A stretch of 64,000 nucleotides of DNA from Bacillus thuringiensis (GCF_001182785.1 NZ_CP012099.1:2912501-2976500); one strand, 5' to 3'; shown: positions 9,021 through 17,585, numbered from the stretch's first letter. Translations and numbers: made by a program. The notes: generated by a model not told the origin, from the sequence alone.

Positions 9021-9905
9021 TTATGATTCGTTCATACTATTTCGAAGCTGATTTAAAAATGCATTGGCCGCATTAGAAAACACTTGATTTTTCTTCCAAA
9101 TAATATTTAAATTCGCTTCTAGATTAGGGTGTAAAGGTCTGAAGCAAAGTTTACTGTTTCCCGATGTATTAATAAGTTTATCTAAACATAATGCATACCC
9201 AATACCTTCTTCAACCATAAGTGCTGCATTATAAAGCAAATTATAAGTTGCAACGACATTTAAATTTTCAATATTTTGCCCAAACCACCCTGCTAATTCA
9301 TTACTAACAGTTGTTTGCCGTGAAATGAATAATGGCGTATCTATTAAATCCACTGGGCTAATAAACTGCTTGTCCGCTAAAGGACTATCTTTACACATTA
9401 AAACACCCCATGTATCTTTAGCTGGCAATTGTACATATTCATATTTTTGTTTATCTGTTGGCTCTATAACGATACCAAAATCTAATAATCCACTATCTAA
9501 TTTACTCTTAATATCATCAGCATTTCCGCTATATAAATGAAACCGAATACCCGGATAATCTGTACGTAATTCTTTTAATGTTTTAGCGATAAGGTGCATC
9601 GCTTCAGTCTCACCGCCACCAATGTAAACTTCTCCGCTTATTATTTCTTTTGAATCTTTTAAGTTTGCTTCGGTTTTATCTGCTAACGCAACAATTTCCT
9701 TCGCCTGTTTTAGTAAATACTTTCCCTGTTCTGTTAAAGAAATTTTTCTATTTCCTCTTATAAATAAAGCTGTATCTAATTCCGTTTCTAGATCTTTCAG
9801 TTGCCTTGATAATGTAGGTTGCGACAAATGTAACTGTTTTGCGGCTGCTGAAATACTTTCTTCATTTGCTACAGAAATAAAATAGCGTAACACTCGAATT
9901 TCCAC
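9021..9905 (-). CDS. LysR-family transcriptional regulator
   Basis: 294 residues from the GTG at 9905, which has AAGGAG seven bases upstream; the frame opens further up but without a site. Residues 1-60 are the LysR helix-turn-helix (FISVANEESISAAAKQLHLSQPTLSRQLKDLE), and the rest is a type 2 periplasmic-binding-like effector domain. It is divergent from the acetyltransferase gene starting 123 bases away, its probable target, with shared control sequence between them. The effector is unknown. Confidence 0.88.
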   Translation of the reverse strand: MEIRVLRYFISVANEESISAAAKQLHLSQPTLSRQLKDLETELDTALFIRGNRKISLTEQGKYLLKQAKEIVALADKTEANLKDSKEIISGEVYIGGGETEAMHLIAKTLKELRTDYPGIRFHLYSGNADDIKSKLDSGLLDFGIVIEPTDKQKYEYVQLPAKDTWGVLMCKDSPLADKQFISPVDLIDTPLFISRQTTVSNELAGWFGQNIENLNVVATYNLLYNAALMVEEGIGYALCLDKLINTSGNSKLCFRPLHPNLEANLNIIWKKNQVFSNAANAFLNQLRNSMNES

Positions 9906-10028
9906 GATAGTCTCCTTATATATACCTAACAGGCATACGAATGTATTTAATATAGGTATTTGATATTGGAATCGTATCATTTTATGATTGCATTGAAAAG
10001 ATTAACACCTTAAAGGAGGAGTATAACA

Positions 10029-10604
10029 ATGGATATAAAAGACTTTATAAACTTTTGCAAGGAAGGTAATCCTATTTCAGGTGAGGATAAAGAATTACAT
10101 GAGCTATTAGTTCAATGTAGCTATGAAGCGCAAAAGATTACAATGTCATTGAATACATCCTATCATTCCAGAGAAGAAATTGTGACGCTTTTTAGCGAAT
10201 TGACAGGAAACAATATTGATTCATCTTTTATGTGCTTTCCGCCGTTTCATACAGACTTCGGTAAAAATATAACGATTGGAAAAAACGTATTTTTTAACAC
10301 TGGGTGTTCTTTTCAAGATAGGGGCGGAATTCATATAGGAGATAATTGTATGATCGGTATGAATGTTACAATTGCCACACTTAATCACGGGCTAACTTTA
10401 AAAACTAGAAATACAACATACGCCTCCCCTGTTACAATTGGTGAAAATGTATGGATCGGATCTAGTGCAACTATACTTCCCGGTGTGACTATAGGAAACA
10501 ATTCAGTTGTTGCTGCAGGTGCAGTTGTTACGAAAGATGTACCTGAAAATACTGTCGTTGCAGGAGTACCTGCAACAGTTGTGAAGGTCATATCTAACGA
10601 TTGA
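10029..10604 (+). CDS. Sugar O-acetyltransferase (maltose/galactoside acetyltransferase family)
   Basis: 191 residues. The N-terminal helical part (to about residue 60) matches the Maa domain, and residues 65-185 are left-handed beta-helix hexapeptide repeats ([42 protein letters not shown]). His in ATLNHG is the expected catalytic base. It would move acetyl from acetyl-CoA to a sugar hydroxyl in the cytosol. AAAGGAGG precedes the ATG. The divergent LysR gene is the likely regulator. Confidence 0.88.
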   Translation: MDIKDFINFCKEGNPISGEDKELHELLVQCSYEAQKITMSLNTSYHSREEIVTLFSELTGNNIDSSFMCFPPFHTDFGKNITIGKNVFFNTGCSFQDRGGIHIGDNCMIGMNVTIATLNHGLTLKTRNTTYASPVTIGENVWIGSSATILPGVTIGNNSVVAAGAVVTKDVPENTVVAGVPATVVKVISND

Positions 10605-10634
10605 AAGTGAGTTCATATTTATATTTATCACTAA

Positions 10635-10674
10635 AAAAGAACGTGTTTATATTTAGTTATAAACATGTTCTTTT
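10635..10674 (+). terminator. Intrinsic terminator, bidirectional
   Basis: The stem AAAAGAACGTGTTTATA / TATAAACATGTTCTTTT (two mismatched or G-T pairs) with T-runs both ways follows the acetyltransferase. Its right arm (AACATGTTCT, then AAACGTTT) is repeated after the intact membrane-protein gene near 12311, so it belongs to the duplicated block. Confidence 0.8.
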
Positions 10675-10700
10675 AAACGTTTCAAACCCTTTGTTCCCTT

Positions 10701-10940
10701 TTACCATCCAGCACTAGCATTCATACCATTTCAAGTAATACTAGCATTAACTAACGTAAGCAGTACATTTAGAAGTATAGGTATTCTATATCCACCAGTG
10801 AAATTCTGATTTTTACGATTAACAAATACGAGACCAACTAATGATATTATGGTCGTTTAAAAGAATACTAACATTAGCAACCAATACCAAACCATTATGC
10901 CCATACTCCATCGTGTTAATAGCTCGTGCGTGATACAACT
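10701..10940 (-). pseudogene. Decayed 3' copy of the membrane-protein gene at 12384-12890
   Basis: On the minus strand this reads ELLTRWSMGIMVWYWLLMLVFF, then stop, then TTIISLVGLVFVNRKNQNFT...LLNVLLTL, a second stop, and finally NGMNASAGW and stop. It aligns with the last 75 or so residues of the intact gene (HELLTPWSLSLMVWYWLLMLVLFLTTIISL...NGMNASAGW). Two in-frame stops and a short internal deletion before the end make it non-coding. The homology ends close to the serine hydrolase stop codon at 10960, so only the 3' part survives. Confidence 0.85.
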
Positions 10941-10959
10941 TATAGCAGATTTTTTTCAT

Positions 10960-12126
10960 CTATTTATTAAATTCAATTTGCATCATTTTATTTAACTGCG
11001 GAACAATATCGACCCCACCTATAGAGTTAAGACTGATAGCCAATGTATGTTTGCCTCCAATTACTCCCCCAGCAAAAGTTGTAAATCCAGGAATTCCTCC
11101 TCCATGCCCCCAAACTGAAATACCGTTTGGAAGTTTAGTCTCATAGATTCCAAGACCGTATGCGTCACCAACCCCTTTTCCTTCTACAGGAACTGTAGTA
11201 AGCATTTCTTTTAGCTCGCGTTCCTTCAGTAACTTACCACCGAGTAAAGATGAAAAGAACTTATTTAAATCATCCGCATTAGAAATCATATCTCCAGCTG
11301 CATTAGCTAAACTCGGATTATAATACGTAATATCTTTCAACTCGCCTGTTCCTTCCATTTTCACATATCCACGAGCATGGTGCTTTCCTGGGATGACAGG
11401 TGAATTTCCTGGTAAAAACGTATTGGATAGGTCCAAAGGTTCAATAATTCGCTTTTCGATTTCTTCCGCATAACTATTACCAGTTATTTTTTCAATAAGC
11501 ATCCCCAAGATTACGTATCCTGTGTTTGAATACAACCAATCTTTACCCGGCGAGAAATCTGGAGGCAGAGAAAGGCCTATTTTCACTATTTCTTCTGCGG
11601 AATACGTTTTTTTCGAATTCATTATATCCGCGTCTTTTGACTTTAAGTATTCAGCGATACCACTCGTATGATTCAAAAGTTGTCGTATCGTAATTTGATT
11701 GCCATCATACCCATTTCCTTGCACGAGACCTGGTAGCCACTTTTCAATTGGATCGTCAAGTTGTACGCGATTTTCTCCTACTAATTGAAGAACAGTCGTG
11801 GCAGTAAAAGTCTTCGTCACACTACCAATCCGAAAGCGATAATCCGATTTCACCGGTTTCTTTGTACTTAAGTCCGCCACGCCAGCAGTAAAACTATTAG
11901 TTTTTCCGTTGTTAGACGCCTTAGCTAATATTCCTACAGCACCAAGCTGTACTGTTTCCTGCATTACTTGTTTCCAGCCATTACGATTCTTTTGATCATG
12001 TACTTGTGACGAACTAGAAATATTTTGATTTGACTCTGCAGTCACAGTAAAACCTGGCGTGAATAGAGTAGTACCCGCTAATAAAACTGCTAAACTTGCC
12101 AACTTAATTTGATTACGTGTTTTCAT
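10960..12126 (-). CDS. Secreted beta-lactamase-family serine hydrolase (DD-peptidase-like)
   Basis: 388 residues with a signal peptide (MKTRNQIKLASLAVLLAGTTLF..., cleavage near TAES). Class C/DD-peptidase motifs are complete: Ser102-V-T-Lys105 (GSVTKTF), Tyr199-S-Asn201 (LYSNTGY) and HGGG in WGHGGGIPGF near the end. The enzyme should act outside the membrane on D-Ala peptides, esters or similar amides. Substrate is unknown, and a true beta-lactamase role is unlikely from sequence alone. An AGGAG-type site precedes the ATG. It is sandwiched between an intact and a decayed copy of a membrane-protein gene. Confidence 0.88.
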   Translation of the reverse strand: MKTRNQIKLASLAVLLAGTTLFTPGFTVTAESNQNISSSSQVHDQKNRNGWKQVMQETVQLGAVGILAKASNNGKTNSFTAGVADLSTKKPVKSDYRFRIGSVTKTFTATTVLQLVGENRVQLDDPIEKWLPGLVQGNGYDGNQITIRQLLNHTSGIAEYLKSKDADIMNSKKTYSAEEIVKIGLSLPPDFSPGKDWLYSNTGYVILGMLIEKITGNSYAEEIEKRIIEPLDLSNTFLPGNSPVIPGKHHARGYVKMEGTGELKDITYYNPSLANAAGDMISNADDLNKFFSSLLGGKLLKERELKEMLTTVPVEGKGVGDAYGLGIYETKLPNGISVWGHGGGIPGFTTFAGGVIGGKHTLAISLNSIGGVDIVPQLNKMMQIEFNK

Positions 12127-12280
12127 AAGGATTTCTCTCCTCTATTAATATCGTATTGATTCAAGCTATACTTTCATCCTATATGATAAACCTCTCTTTT
12201 TTCTTATCCATTCCTTACGAAATACTTACGTTTAAATTTAAATAGGGTAAATTGAGCAAAAGTTATGCATGCAAATAAAA

Positions 12281-12318
12281 AGAGAACATATTTTCATTTT
12301 TGATGTAAACATGTTCTC
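12281..12318 (-). terminator. Intrinsic terminator after the membrane-protein gene
   Basis: The inverted repeat AGAGAACAT / ATGTTCTC with flanking A and T tracts lies between the membrane-protein gene and the serine hydrolase promoter. It resembles the terminator at 10635-10674. Confidence 0.65.
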
Positions 12319-12383
12319 ATAAACGTTTAAAATTCTATATTAATTTTTCATCCTATTCTTTAAACAACTAATCTAAATTCCTT

Positions 12384-12890
12384 TTACCAGCCCGCACTAG
12401 CATTCATACCATTTCCAATAATAGAGAGTAATAGCGGCCATAATACTGGTCCCAATGTAAGAAATACATTTAGAAGTATGAGCATTCTATATCCAACGGT
12501 GAAATTGTGATTCTTACGATTAACAACTACTAAACTGATTAATGATATTATAGTCGTTAAAAATAATACTAACATTAGCAACCAATACCACACCATTAAA
12601 CTAAGACTCCATGGTGTTAATAACTCATGTATGATACAAAATGAGATTCCTAATACAGCAAAACTAAAACTAGTCACCGATGTTTTTATAAGCCATTTAT
12701 TTATTTTTTTATCGTATGTATTTTTACGATATAAATCTATTAAAGTATATAAAGATAAATATGCCATTAATACGCCTATCCAAGATAATAACCAATCACC
12801 GTCCCCTTGAAATAATAAGAACAGCAACCAACACATACCTACTGCTGAAAAAACAAAGGAAATAAGTATGCTTTTTAATACCGATTTCAA
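12384..12890 (-). CDS. Small integral membrane protein, function unknown
   Basis: 168 residues with five hydrophobic segments (about residues 8-28, 36-50, 68-88, 98-122, 133-158). The short C-terminus is NGMNASAGW. I recognise no family motif. Its 3' part is duplicated in decayed form on the other side of the serine hydrolase, so hydrolase and membrane protein may once have been a unit, for example an enzyme with its partner or immunity protein. That link is inference only. The start is preceded by a weak AAGGGTG site. Confidence 0.7.
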   Translation of the reverse strand: MKSVLKSILISFVFSAVGMCWLLFLLFQGDGDWLLSWIGVLMAYLSLYTLIDLYRKNTYDKKINKWLIKTSVTSFSFAVLGISFCIIHELLTPWSLSLMVWYWLLMLVLFLTTIISLISLVVVNRKNHNFTVGYRMLILLNVFLTLGPVLWPLLLSIIGNGMNASAGW

Positions 12891-13053
12891 TATAGTTCAC
12901 ACCCTTAAAAAATTTAAAAATAAATTATAAGTTATTATTTACATACTGGCCGTGTACCTTTTAACTCTAATATATTTCTTTTTCTTTCTATTTTAATAAA
13001 ACAAGGATAAATACATTAAAAAATTAAATATACATTAACACAAAATTAAGTAT

Positions 13054-13092
13054 AAGTAAAATAAATTAATTTAAATTTAATTTATTTTACTT
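13054..13092. repeat. 39-base AT-only palindrome
   Basis: The arms AAGTAAAATAAATTA (13054-13068) and TAATTTATTTTACTT (13078-13092) are perfect inverted repeats around ATTTAAATT, itself near-symmetric. It lies 21 bases before the start of a tiny ORF and could be an operator or a cruciform. The surrounding intergenic stretch 12900-13191 otherwise holds only AT-rich sequence and that ORF. Confidence 0.6.
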
Positions 13093-13112
13093 ATTTAAAG
13101 GTGATTACATAC

Positions 13113-13187
13113 ATGAAGAAGAATAATAATGTTGATTAAAAAATCCCAACAGAATTAACTAATATAACCATTTCAACCTTAAATTAA
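13113..13187 (+). pseudogene. Tiny ORF with in-frame stop (peptide-gene relic?)
   Basis: AAAGGTGAT lies nine bases before an ATG. The frame reads MKKNNNVD, a TAA at 13137-13139, then KIPTELTNITISTLN and a second TAA. Without the first stop it would be a 24-residue peptide. It may be a decayed peptide gene or chance. It is followed by the strong bidirectional terminator at 13192. Confidence 0.3.
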
Positions 13188-13191
13188 AATA

Positions 13192-13230
13192 AAAAAGATG
13201 ACTTCAGCCACACGCTAAAGTCATCTTTTT
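13192..13230 (-). terminator. Bidirectional intrinsic terminator
   Basis: The stem AAAAAGATGACTT / AAGTCATCTTTTT around a 12-base loop ends the MarR/nitroreductase/monooxygenase operon. Confidence 0.88.
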
Positions 13231-13238
13231 CCACCTTC

Positions 13239-13532
13239 TTATTTTACTAACTCTCCATTATAAGCTTTTATATTAAGCGGAGCAGTTAAAAATTGTGCTG
13301 CTTTACTAACGAAAGATGTGAAGTGTTCACTCGTATTATGACTCGCAACTGCTGCTTCATCTTTCCATACTTCTACCATCGTATAAACATTTTCTTTTTC
13401 TGTATCTTTATATAAGTCATAAGATACATTTCCACTTTCTTCTCTTGAACCATGAAGTAGTGGCTGAATTTCTTCTAAAAATGATTGTTGTTTTGCTGGG
13501 TCTACTTGAAATATTGCGTGAATAATAATCAT
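13239..13532 (-). CDS. Antibiotic biosynthesis monooxygenase (ABM) domain protein
   Basis: 97 residues from the ATG at 13532, which follows AAAGGGG; an upstream ATG at 13556 is less well placed. The whole protein is one ABM ferredoxin-like domain: the first strand is IIIHAIFQV, then FLEEIQPLLHGSREESGNVSYDLY, EVWKDEAAVASHNTSEHF and a final strand. Such dimeric proteins oxidise quinol-like or aromatic compounds, or degrade haem. It is the last gene of an operon with a MarR regulator and a nitroreductase, which suggests quinone or electrophile detoxification. Confidence 0.85.
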   Translation of the reverse strand: MIIIHAIFQVDPAKQQSFLEEIQPLLHGSREESGNVSYDLYKDTEKENVYTMVEVWKDEAAVASHNTSEHFTSFVSKAAQFLTAPLNIKAYNGELVK

Positions 13533-13578
13533 GGTGTTTCCCCTTTCATCTTTCACTTATTGAAGTTCTTTTATAAAA

Positions 13579-14217
13579 TTATTTCCACTCTGCAACTTTT
13601 TCAATTGGAAGACGTACTGATTGGTAACCACCGTCAGCAGCTTTTCCGATTGAAATTAACATTACTGGTACATAGCGTTCTTTATCTAATCCAAATGCTT
13701 CTGCGATTTGGTCTTTTTCAAATCCACCAATTGGACAAGTGTCATAGCCGTGAGCACGTGCTGCTAACATAAATTGCATCGCTACAAGACCACCGTCAAT
13801 TAATACAGTGTCTTTCATTACTTCTGGTGTAACCATTGAAAAGTAACCTGAAAGTTTTTTCATTTGATCTTCTTTTACTTCTGCTGGCATTAAACCGCGT
13901 TCTACTGCTGTACCGTAAATTTCTTCTGCGTTATCAAAGTTGTTTAAGTCACCAAACACAGCGATCATTGCTGAAGATGTTTCTACTTGAGATTGATTGA
14001 ATTTCGCAAGTGGCGCAAGTGTTGCTTTTGCTTCGTCACTTTCAATCACAAGGAATCTCCATGGTTGCATGTTTACTGATGATGGTGCAAGTGTTGCTTC
14101 TGTAAGAATTTCTGTCATTTCTTCTTTGCTAATTTTCACTGAAGGGTCGTACTTACGAATTGAACGACGTCCTGTTAAAATTTCGTTAAAATTATTTGTT
14201 TTTACTGAGTTAGTCAT
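13579..14217 (-). CDS. NAD(P)H-dependent nitroreductase family flavoprotein
   Basis: 212 residues, a single nitroreductase domain. FMN-phosphate contact residues are in GRRSIRKYDPSVKIS near residue 16, and LAPSSVNMQPWRFLVI and GYDTCPIGGF are typical. It is a dimeric FMN enzyme that would reduce nitroaromatics or quinones. It lies 18 bases after the MarR gene and 46 bases before the ABM gene, one operon. The pair MarR plus nitroreductase resembles B. subtilis ydgJ-ydgI. Confidence 0.9.
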   Translation of the reverse strand: MTNSVKTNNFNEILTGRRSIRKYDPSVKISKEEMTEILTEATLAPSSVNMQPWRFLVIESDEAKATLAPLAKFNQSQVETSSAMIAVFGDLNNFDNAEEIYGTAVERGLMPAEVKEDQMKKLSGYFSMVTPEVMKDTVLIDGGLVAMQFMLAARAHGYDTCPIGGFEKDQIAEAFGLDKERYVPVMLISIGKAADGGYQSVRLPIEKVAEWK

Positions 14218-14235
14218 AGTTGTATTCTCCCTTTT

Positions 14236-14664
14236 TTATAATTCTTTTATATTTTCTTGAATGTGATTTAACATATTTAAAAGATTGTCGCGTTCTTCTT
14301 CACTTAATCCTTTAAATGCAGATGCTGCAAAACGTTCTTTTTCCTCTTGAAACGCCTGAATTTTATTTCGTCCCTCTTCAGTAAGAGAAACTAACGTAAT
14401 TCTGTTATCATCTGGATTTTTACGTCTTGTAATCATTCCATTTGCTTCTAGCTGTTTTAAATGCCTCGTTATCGCAGCATTATCAATATTCACTTCTTGC
14501 TGAAGTGCTTTTTGACTAATTTCACCTACTTCATATAACTGAAGTATAAGCTCTAATCGAGACTGGCTCATACCCGTACACCCTTCAAATTTCGAACTTA
14601 CTTCTTTATTTAGAAAGTGTAATTTATATAAAATAATCGCTTCTTTTGAGCATGAACTTGTCAA
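14236..14664 (-). CDS. MarR-family repressor
   Basis: 142 residues. The start is TTG at 14664: AAAGGAGGGG ends five bases before it and no in-frame ATG fits the N-terminus. The winged helix spans about residues 35-100 (ISQKALQQEVNIDNAAITRHLKQLEANGMITRRKNPDDNRITLVSLTEEG), with the DxR wing. Cys4 (TSSCSK) and Cys28 (EGCTG) may sense electrophiles, by analogy with redox MarR proteins. It leads the operon and probably autoregulates through the palindromes at 14698-14724. Confidence 0.9.
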   Translation of the reverse strand: MTSSCSKEAIILYKLHFLNKEVSSKFEGCTGMSQSRLELILQLYEVGEISQKALQQEVNIDNAAITRHLKQLEANGMITRRKNPDDNRITLVSLTEEGRNKIQAFQEEKERFAASAFKGLSEEERDNLLNMLNHIQENIKEL

Positions 14665-14697
14665 ATTACCCCTCCTTTACAATCAAAACAAAAACAT

Positions 14698-14724
14698 TTG
14701 ATGTATCAATAGTTGATATGTCAA
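14698..14724. promoter_or_regulatory. Candidate MarR operator, two palindromes
   Basis: TTGATGTATCAA (14698-14709) and TTGATATGTCAA (14713-14724) are near-symmetric TTGA...TCAA repeats spaced 15 bases apart centre to centre, about 35-60 bases before the MarR start. Position and symmetry fit an autoregulatory MarR site. Confidence 0.55.
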
Positions 14725-14794
14725 TTAATATAATCTATATCGATTTAGAATGCAAGCATTTTGTTTTCACTTTATTTTTTCCAAATTAAGGCGC

Positions 14795-14831
14795 TTTGTA
14801 GCGTTACAAAAAATGTAAATTACATTATAAT
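14795..14831 (+). promoter_or_regulatory. Promoter with overlapping palindromes for the ribosomal protection gene
   Basis: TATAAT at 14826-14831 sits 17 bases after GTTACA (14803-14808). TTTGTA-gcgt-TACAAA (14795-14810) overlaps the -35 and ATGTAAATTACAT (14813-14825, perfect around a central A) fills the spacer. This arrangement suggests a repressor-controlled promoter. The regulator is unknown. Confidence 0.5.
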
Positions 14832-14864
14832 AGTAATAATTTAAATGACTGGAGAGTGATTGTA

Positions 14865-14990
14865 ATGCGGCAATACACAAATAGAAATGAGGAAATGAAA
14901 ATGGAAAATGAAATGAGGATATTTAAATATGACAACAATAAACATAGGGATTGTCGCGCACGTAGACGCTGGCAAGACGAGTTTGACTGA
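14865..14990 (+). CDS. Possible leader ORF overlapping the ribosomal protection gene
   Basis: ATG at 14865, preceded by GGAGAGTG, opens a 41-codon frame rich in charged and Asn codons (MRQYTNRNEEMKMEN...). It runs 62 bases into the next gene in another frame and stops with TGA. It may be a leader peptide whose translation affects initiation at 14929, as leader peptides do for some ribosome-protection genes, or chance. No hairpin attenuator is apparent. Confidence 0.35.
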   Translation: MRQYTNRNEEMKMENEMRIFKYDNNKHRDCRARRRWQDEFD

Positions 14991-16872
14991 GCGTATTCTT
15001 TATGAAACAAATGTAATTAAAGAAATTGGCCGAGTAGATAGTGGTAATACACAAACTGACTCAATGGAATTAGAAAGACAACGCGGAATTACGATTAAAG
15101 CATCTGTCGTTTCTTTCTTTATTGATGATGTAAAAGTAAATGTCATTGATACACCTGGACACGCTGATTTTATCGCTGAAGTGGAGCGATCATTCCGCGT
15201 TCTAGACGGTGCAATTTTAGTTATCTCTGCCGTTGAAGGTGTGCAAGCACAAACAAAAATTTTAATGCGAACATTACAGAAACTAAACATACCGACAATT
15301 TTATTCGTTAATAAAATTGATCGTAGTGGAGCAAACACTGAAAAAGTTATGAAACAAATAAAAGAGGTTCTTTCAAATGAAGCATTCCCCTTCTACTCTG
15401 TTCTAAACGAAGGAACGAAAGAAGCCCGGATCATTGAATATAAATCATATGACGATTGTATGGAACTGTTAGCACCATTTAATGAATCATTACTTGAATC
15501 ATATGTAAATAACGAAATAATACCGGACGCACTATTAAGAGAAAAACTAGAACAGCAAATACAGCAAGCAAGTGTGTATCCAATCTTTTTCGGTTCAGCA
15601 ATGACAGGTATAGGAGTAACAGAACTACTTGAAAAACTTCCGGCCCTAATGCCAGCTCTTACATCGGCACAAGAGGAACCATTATCCGGTGTTGTTTTTA
15701 AAATTGAACGTGAACCTTCTGGAGAAAAGGTTGCTTATATAAGAGTTTTTTCAGGTAGCTTACATGTTAGAAAATATGTTGATATACAGCGCGATGAGTC
15801 TCTACAACATAAAGAAAAGATTAAAAAAATGTGCCTATTTCATAATGGAAATGCCGTTCAAACTACTACTGTTCCTAACGGTGAATTTTGTAAAGTGTGG
15901 GGACTGAATGACATTAAAATTGGTGATATTATTGGTGAACGTACGGATTATATAAAAGATATTCACTTTGCCGAGCCACAAATGGAAGCAGCGATTGATG
16001 CGGTACCTAAAGAGCGAATTCATGATTTATACGCTGCACTTATGGAACTCTGCGAAGAAGATCCACTCATTAAAGTGTGGAAAGATGATGTTCATAAGGA
16101 ACTATACATTCGCCTTTTCGGTGAAGTGCAAAAAGAAGTGATTGAAACCACACTTTTTGAGAAGTATAATTTGCAAGTTACTTTTTCAAATACGCGAGTT
16201 GTATGTATCGAGAAACCAATTGGCTTAGGCAATTCTGTTGAAGTAATGGATGAAAAAGAGAATCCATTTTACGCAACAGTCGGATTCAAAGTTGAAGGTG
16301 GTGAACTTAACTCTGGCGTAACATATCACTTAGGGGTTGAACTCGGATCACTACCTTTAGCATTCCATAAAGCGATTGAAGATACGGTATTTCAAACGTT
16401 AAAACAAGGTTTATATGGTTGGGAAGTTACAGATATTATCGTCACATTAACACATACCGGTTATGCTAGTCCTGTTACAACAGCGAGTGACTTTAGAAAC
16501 TTAACACCGATCGTATTAATGGATGCTTTAAAGCAAGCTGAAACACATGTATATGAACCAATAAACGAGTTTGAATTAACTGTACCGGAGCACGCAATTA
16601 GTACCGCGATGTATAAGCTCGCTGCCGTTCCAGCAACTTTTGCAGAGCCTATATTCCATTACAATTCTTATCAGTTAACAGGATCATTACCTGTTGCGAA
16701 AACAGAGAATTTTAAGCAAATGCTTCATTCATTCACTGAAGGAGAAGGCATTTTTACAACAAAGCCATCTGGTTACAAAGAACTGAAGGCTCCCTTCCCT
16801 ACTCGAAAACGTGTTGATTATAATCCGCTGAATCGTAAGGATTATTTACTTCATGTGCTTAGGGCTTATTAA
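14929..16872 (+). CDS. TetM/OtrA-like ribosomal protection GTPase
   Basis: 647 residues, EF-G-like and of the length of Tet(M)-type proteins. GTPase motifs are AHVDAGKTS (10-18), RGIT (52-55), DTPGH (74-78) and NKID (128-131). EF-G domains II to V follow, ending in RKDYLLHVL. Such proteins remove tetracycline from the 30S A site in the cytosol. Chromosomal B. cereus-group members are divergent and annotated as translation-factor-like; actual tetracycline resistance is not shown by sequence. GAGGA lies nine bases before the ATG. It has its own promoter and terminator and no mobile-element remains around it. Confidence 0.85.
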   Translation: MTTINIGIVAHVDAGKTSLTERILYETNVIKEIGRVDSGNTQTDSMELERQRGITIKASVVSFFIDDVKVNVIDTPGHADFIAEVERSFRVLDGAILVISAVEGVQAQTKILMRTLQKLNIPTILFVNKIDRSGANTEKVMKQIKEVLSNEAFPFYSVLNEGTKEARIIEYKSYDDCMELLAPFNESLLESYVNNEIIPDALLREKLEQQIQQASVYPIFFGSAMTGIGVTELLEKLPALMPALTSAQEEPLSGVVFKIEREPSGEKVAYIRVFSGSLHVRKYVDIQRDESLQHKEKIKKMCLFHNGNAVQTTTVPNGEFCKVWGLNDIKIGDIIGERTDYIKDIHFAEPQMEAAIDAVPKERIHDLYAALMELCEEDPLIKVWKDDVHKELYIRLFGEVQKEVIETTLFEKYNLQVTFSNTRVVCIEKPIGLGNSVEVMDEKENPFYATVGFKVEGGELNSGVTYHLGVELGSLPLAFHKAIEDTVFQTLKQGLYGWEVTDIIVTLTHTGYASPVTTASDFRNLTPIVLMDALKQAETHVYEPINEFELTVPEHAISTAMYKLAAVPATFAEPIFHYNSYQLTGSLPVAKTENFKQMLHSFTEGEGIFTTKPSGYKELKAPFPTRKRVDYNPLNRKDYLLHVLRAY

Positions 16873-16875
16873 ATA

Positions 16876-16904
16876 AAAAAGAGGTGCAAATTGCACCTCT
16901 TTTT
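16876..16904 (+). terminator. Perfect intrinsic terminator
   Basis: A 29-base perfect inverted repeat (AAAAAGAGGTGCAA, A, TTGCACCTCTTTTT) follows the ribosomal protection gene and can also serve the convergent hydrolase gene. Confidence 0.92.
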
Positions 16905-16919
16905 GCATGTATTGATAGG

Positions 16920-17564
16920 TTAGTTTGTCCTAACAACCTCTTTAAGCTTTTCTATTATTTTTGCTATTGCTTCGATTGAATTCTCGGTTTCATATTCTCC
17001 AACATTTACAGAATGATTTGCGTTTTTGACAACTTCAATCTGTAAATTCGTTTTATGTAACTGATCGATTTGATTTGCATTATATTGGTGATCTTTATCT
17101 CCAATTACTAATAGCCCTTCATGATGACTATGTAGGATTGAATCAAAAATGGAACCAAACGTTAGTAAAGGTGTAAGTAGTATCATTTTTGACTGTAAAA
17201 ACTCTTCTCTCTTCATTACATCATTTGCAATCGGAATGGTTCCAAGTGACTTCCCTAAAAACATTGTATGATTGTATTGCTCATTTTTTAATACTTCCTT
17301 CATTATAGGATGAATATCATCCATCATTACTTTCATTACTTCTTCCATTGGTTTATTCATTAATTGTCCATCATAAGAATAATGAATATGTACGACATCA
17401 ATTTTATGTTCAAGCATTAACATCGTTGCATAATAAAATAACGGTTTATCGTAATTGTATCCTGAACCTGAGAACATAAAGCAAATGGAATTAGAACCTT
17501 TTTCAATGTGTGTATACGGAATTACTTTTCCATCTATATGAGCCTCTTTTTTAATCCCCTTCAC
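16920..17564 (-). CDS. Alpha/beta-fold hydrolase
   Basis: 214 residues from the GTG at 17564, which follows GGAGGGG by seven bases; an ATG at 17585 abuts the previous stop but lacks a site. The nucleophile elbow is GKSLGT, the acid lies in VIGDKDHQY and the His in KNANHSV, a complete Ser-Asp-His triad. There is no signal peptide, so it acts in the cytosol on an unknown ester or peptide. It directly follows the Nudix gene, so the two are co-transcribed. Confidence 0.8.
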   Translation of the reverse strand: MKGIKKEAHIDGKVIPYTHIEKGSNSICFMFSGSGYNYDKPLFYYATMLMLEHKIDVVHIHYSYDGQLMNKPMEEVMKVMMDDIHPIMKEVLKNEQYNHTMFLGKSLGTIPIANDVMKREEFLQSKMILLTPLLTFGSIFDSILHSHHEGLLVIGDKDHQYNANQIDQLHKTNLQIEVVKNANHSVNVGEYETENSIEAIAKIIEKLKEVVRTN

Positions 17565-17585
17565 CCTTTTCCCCTCCGTATACAT

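Noticed and set aside
10960..12126. True beta-lactamase
   Set aside because: Motifs fit the broad serine hydrolase/DD-peptidase group; nothing in the sequence indicates beta-lactam hydrolysis.
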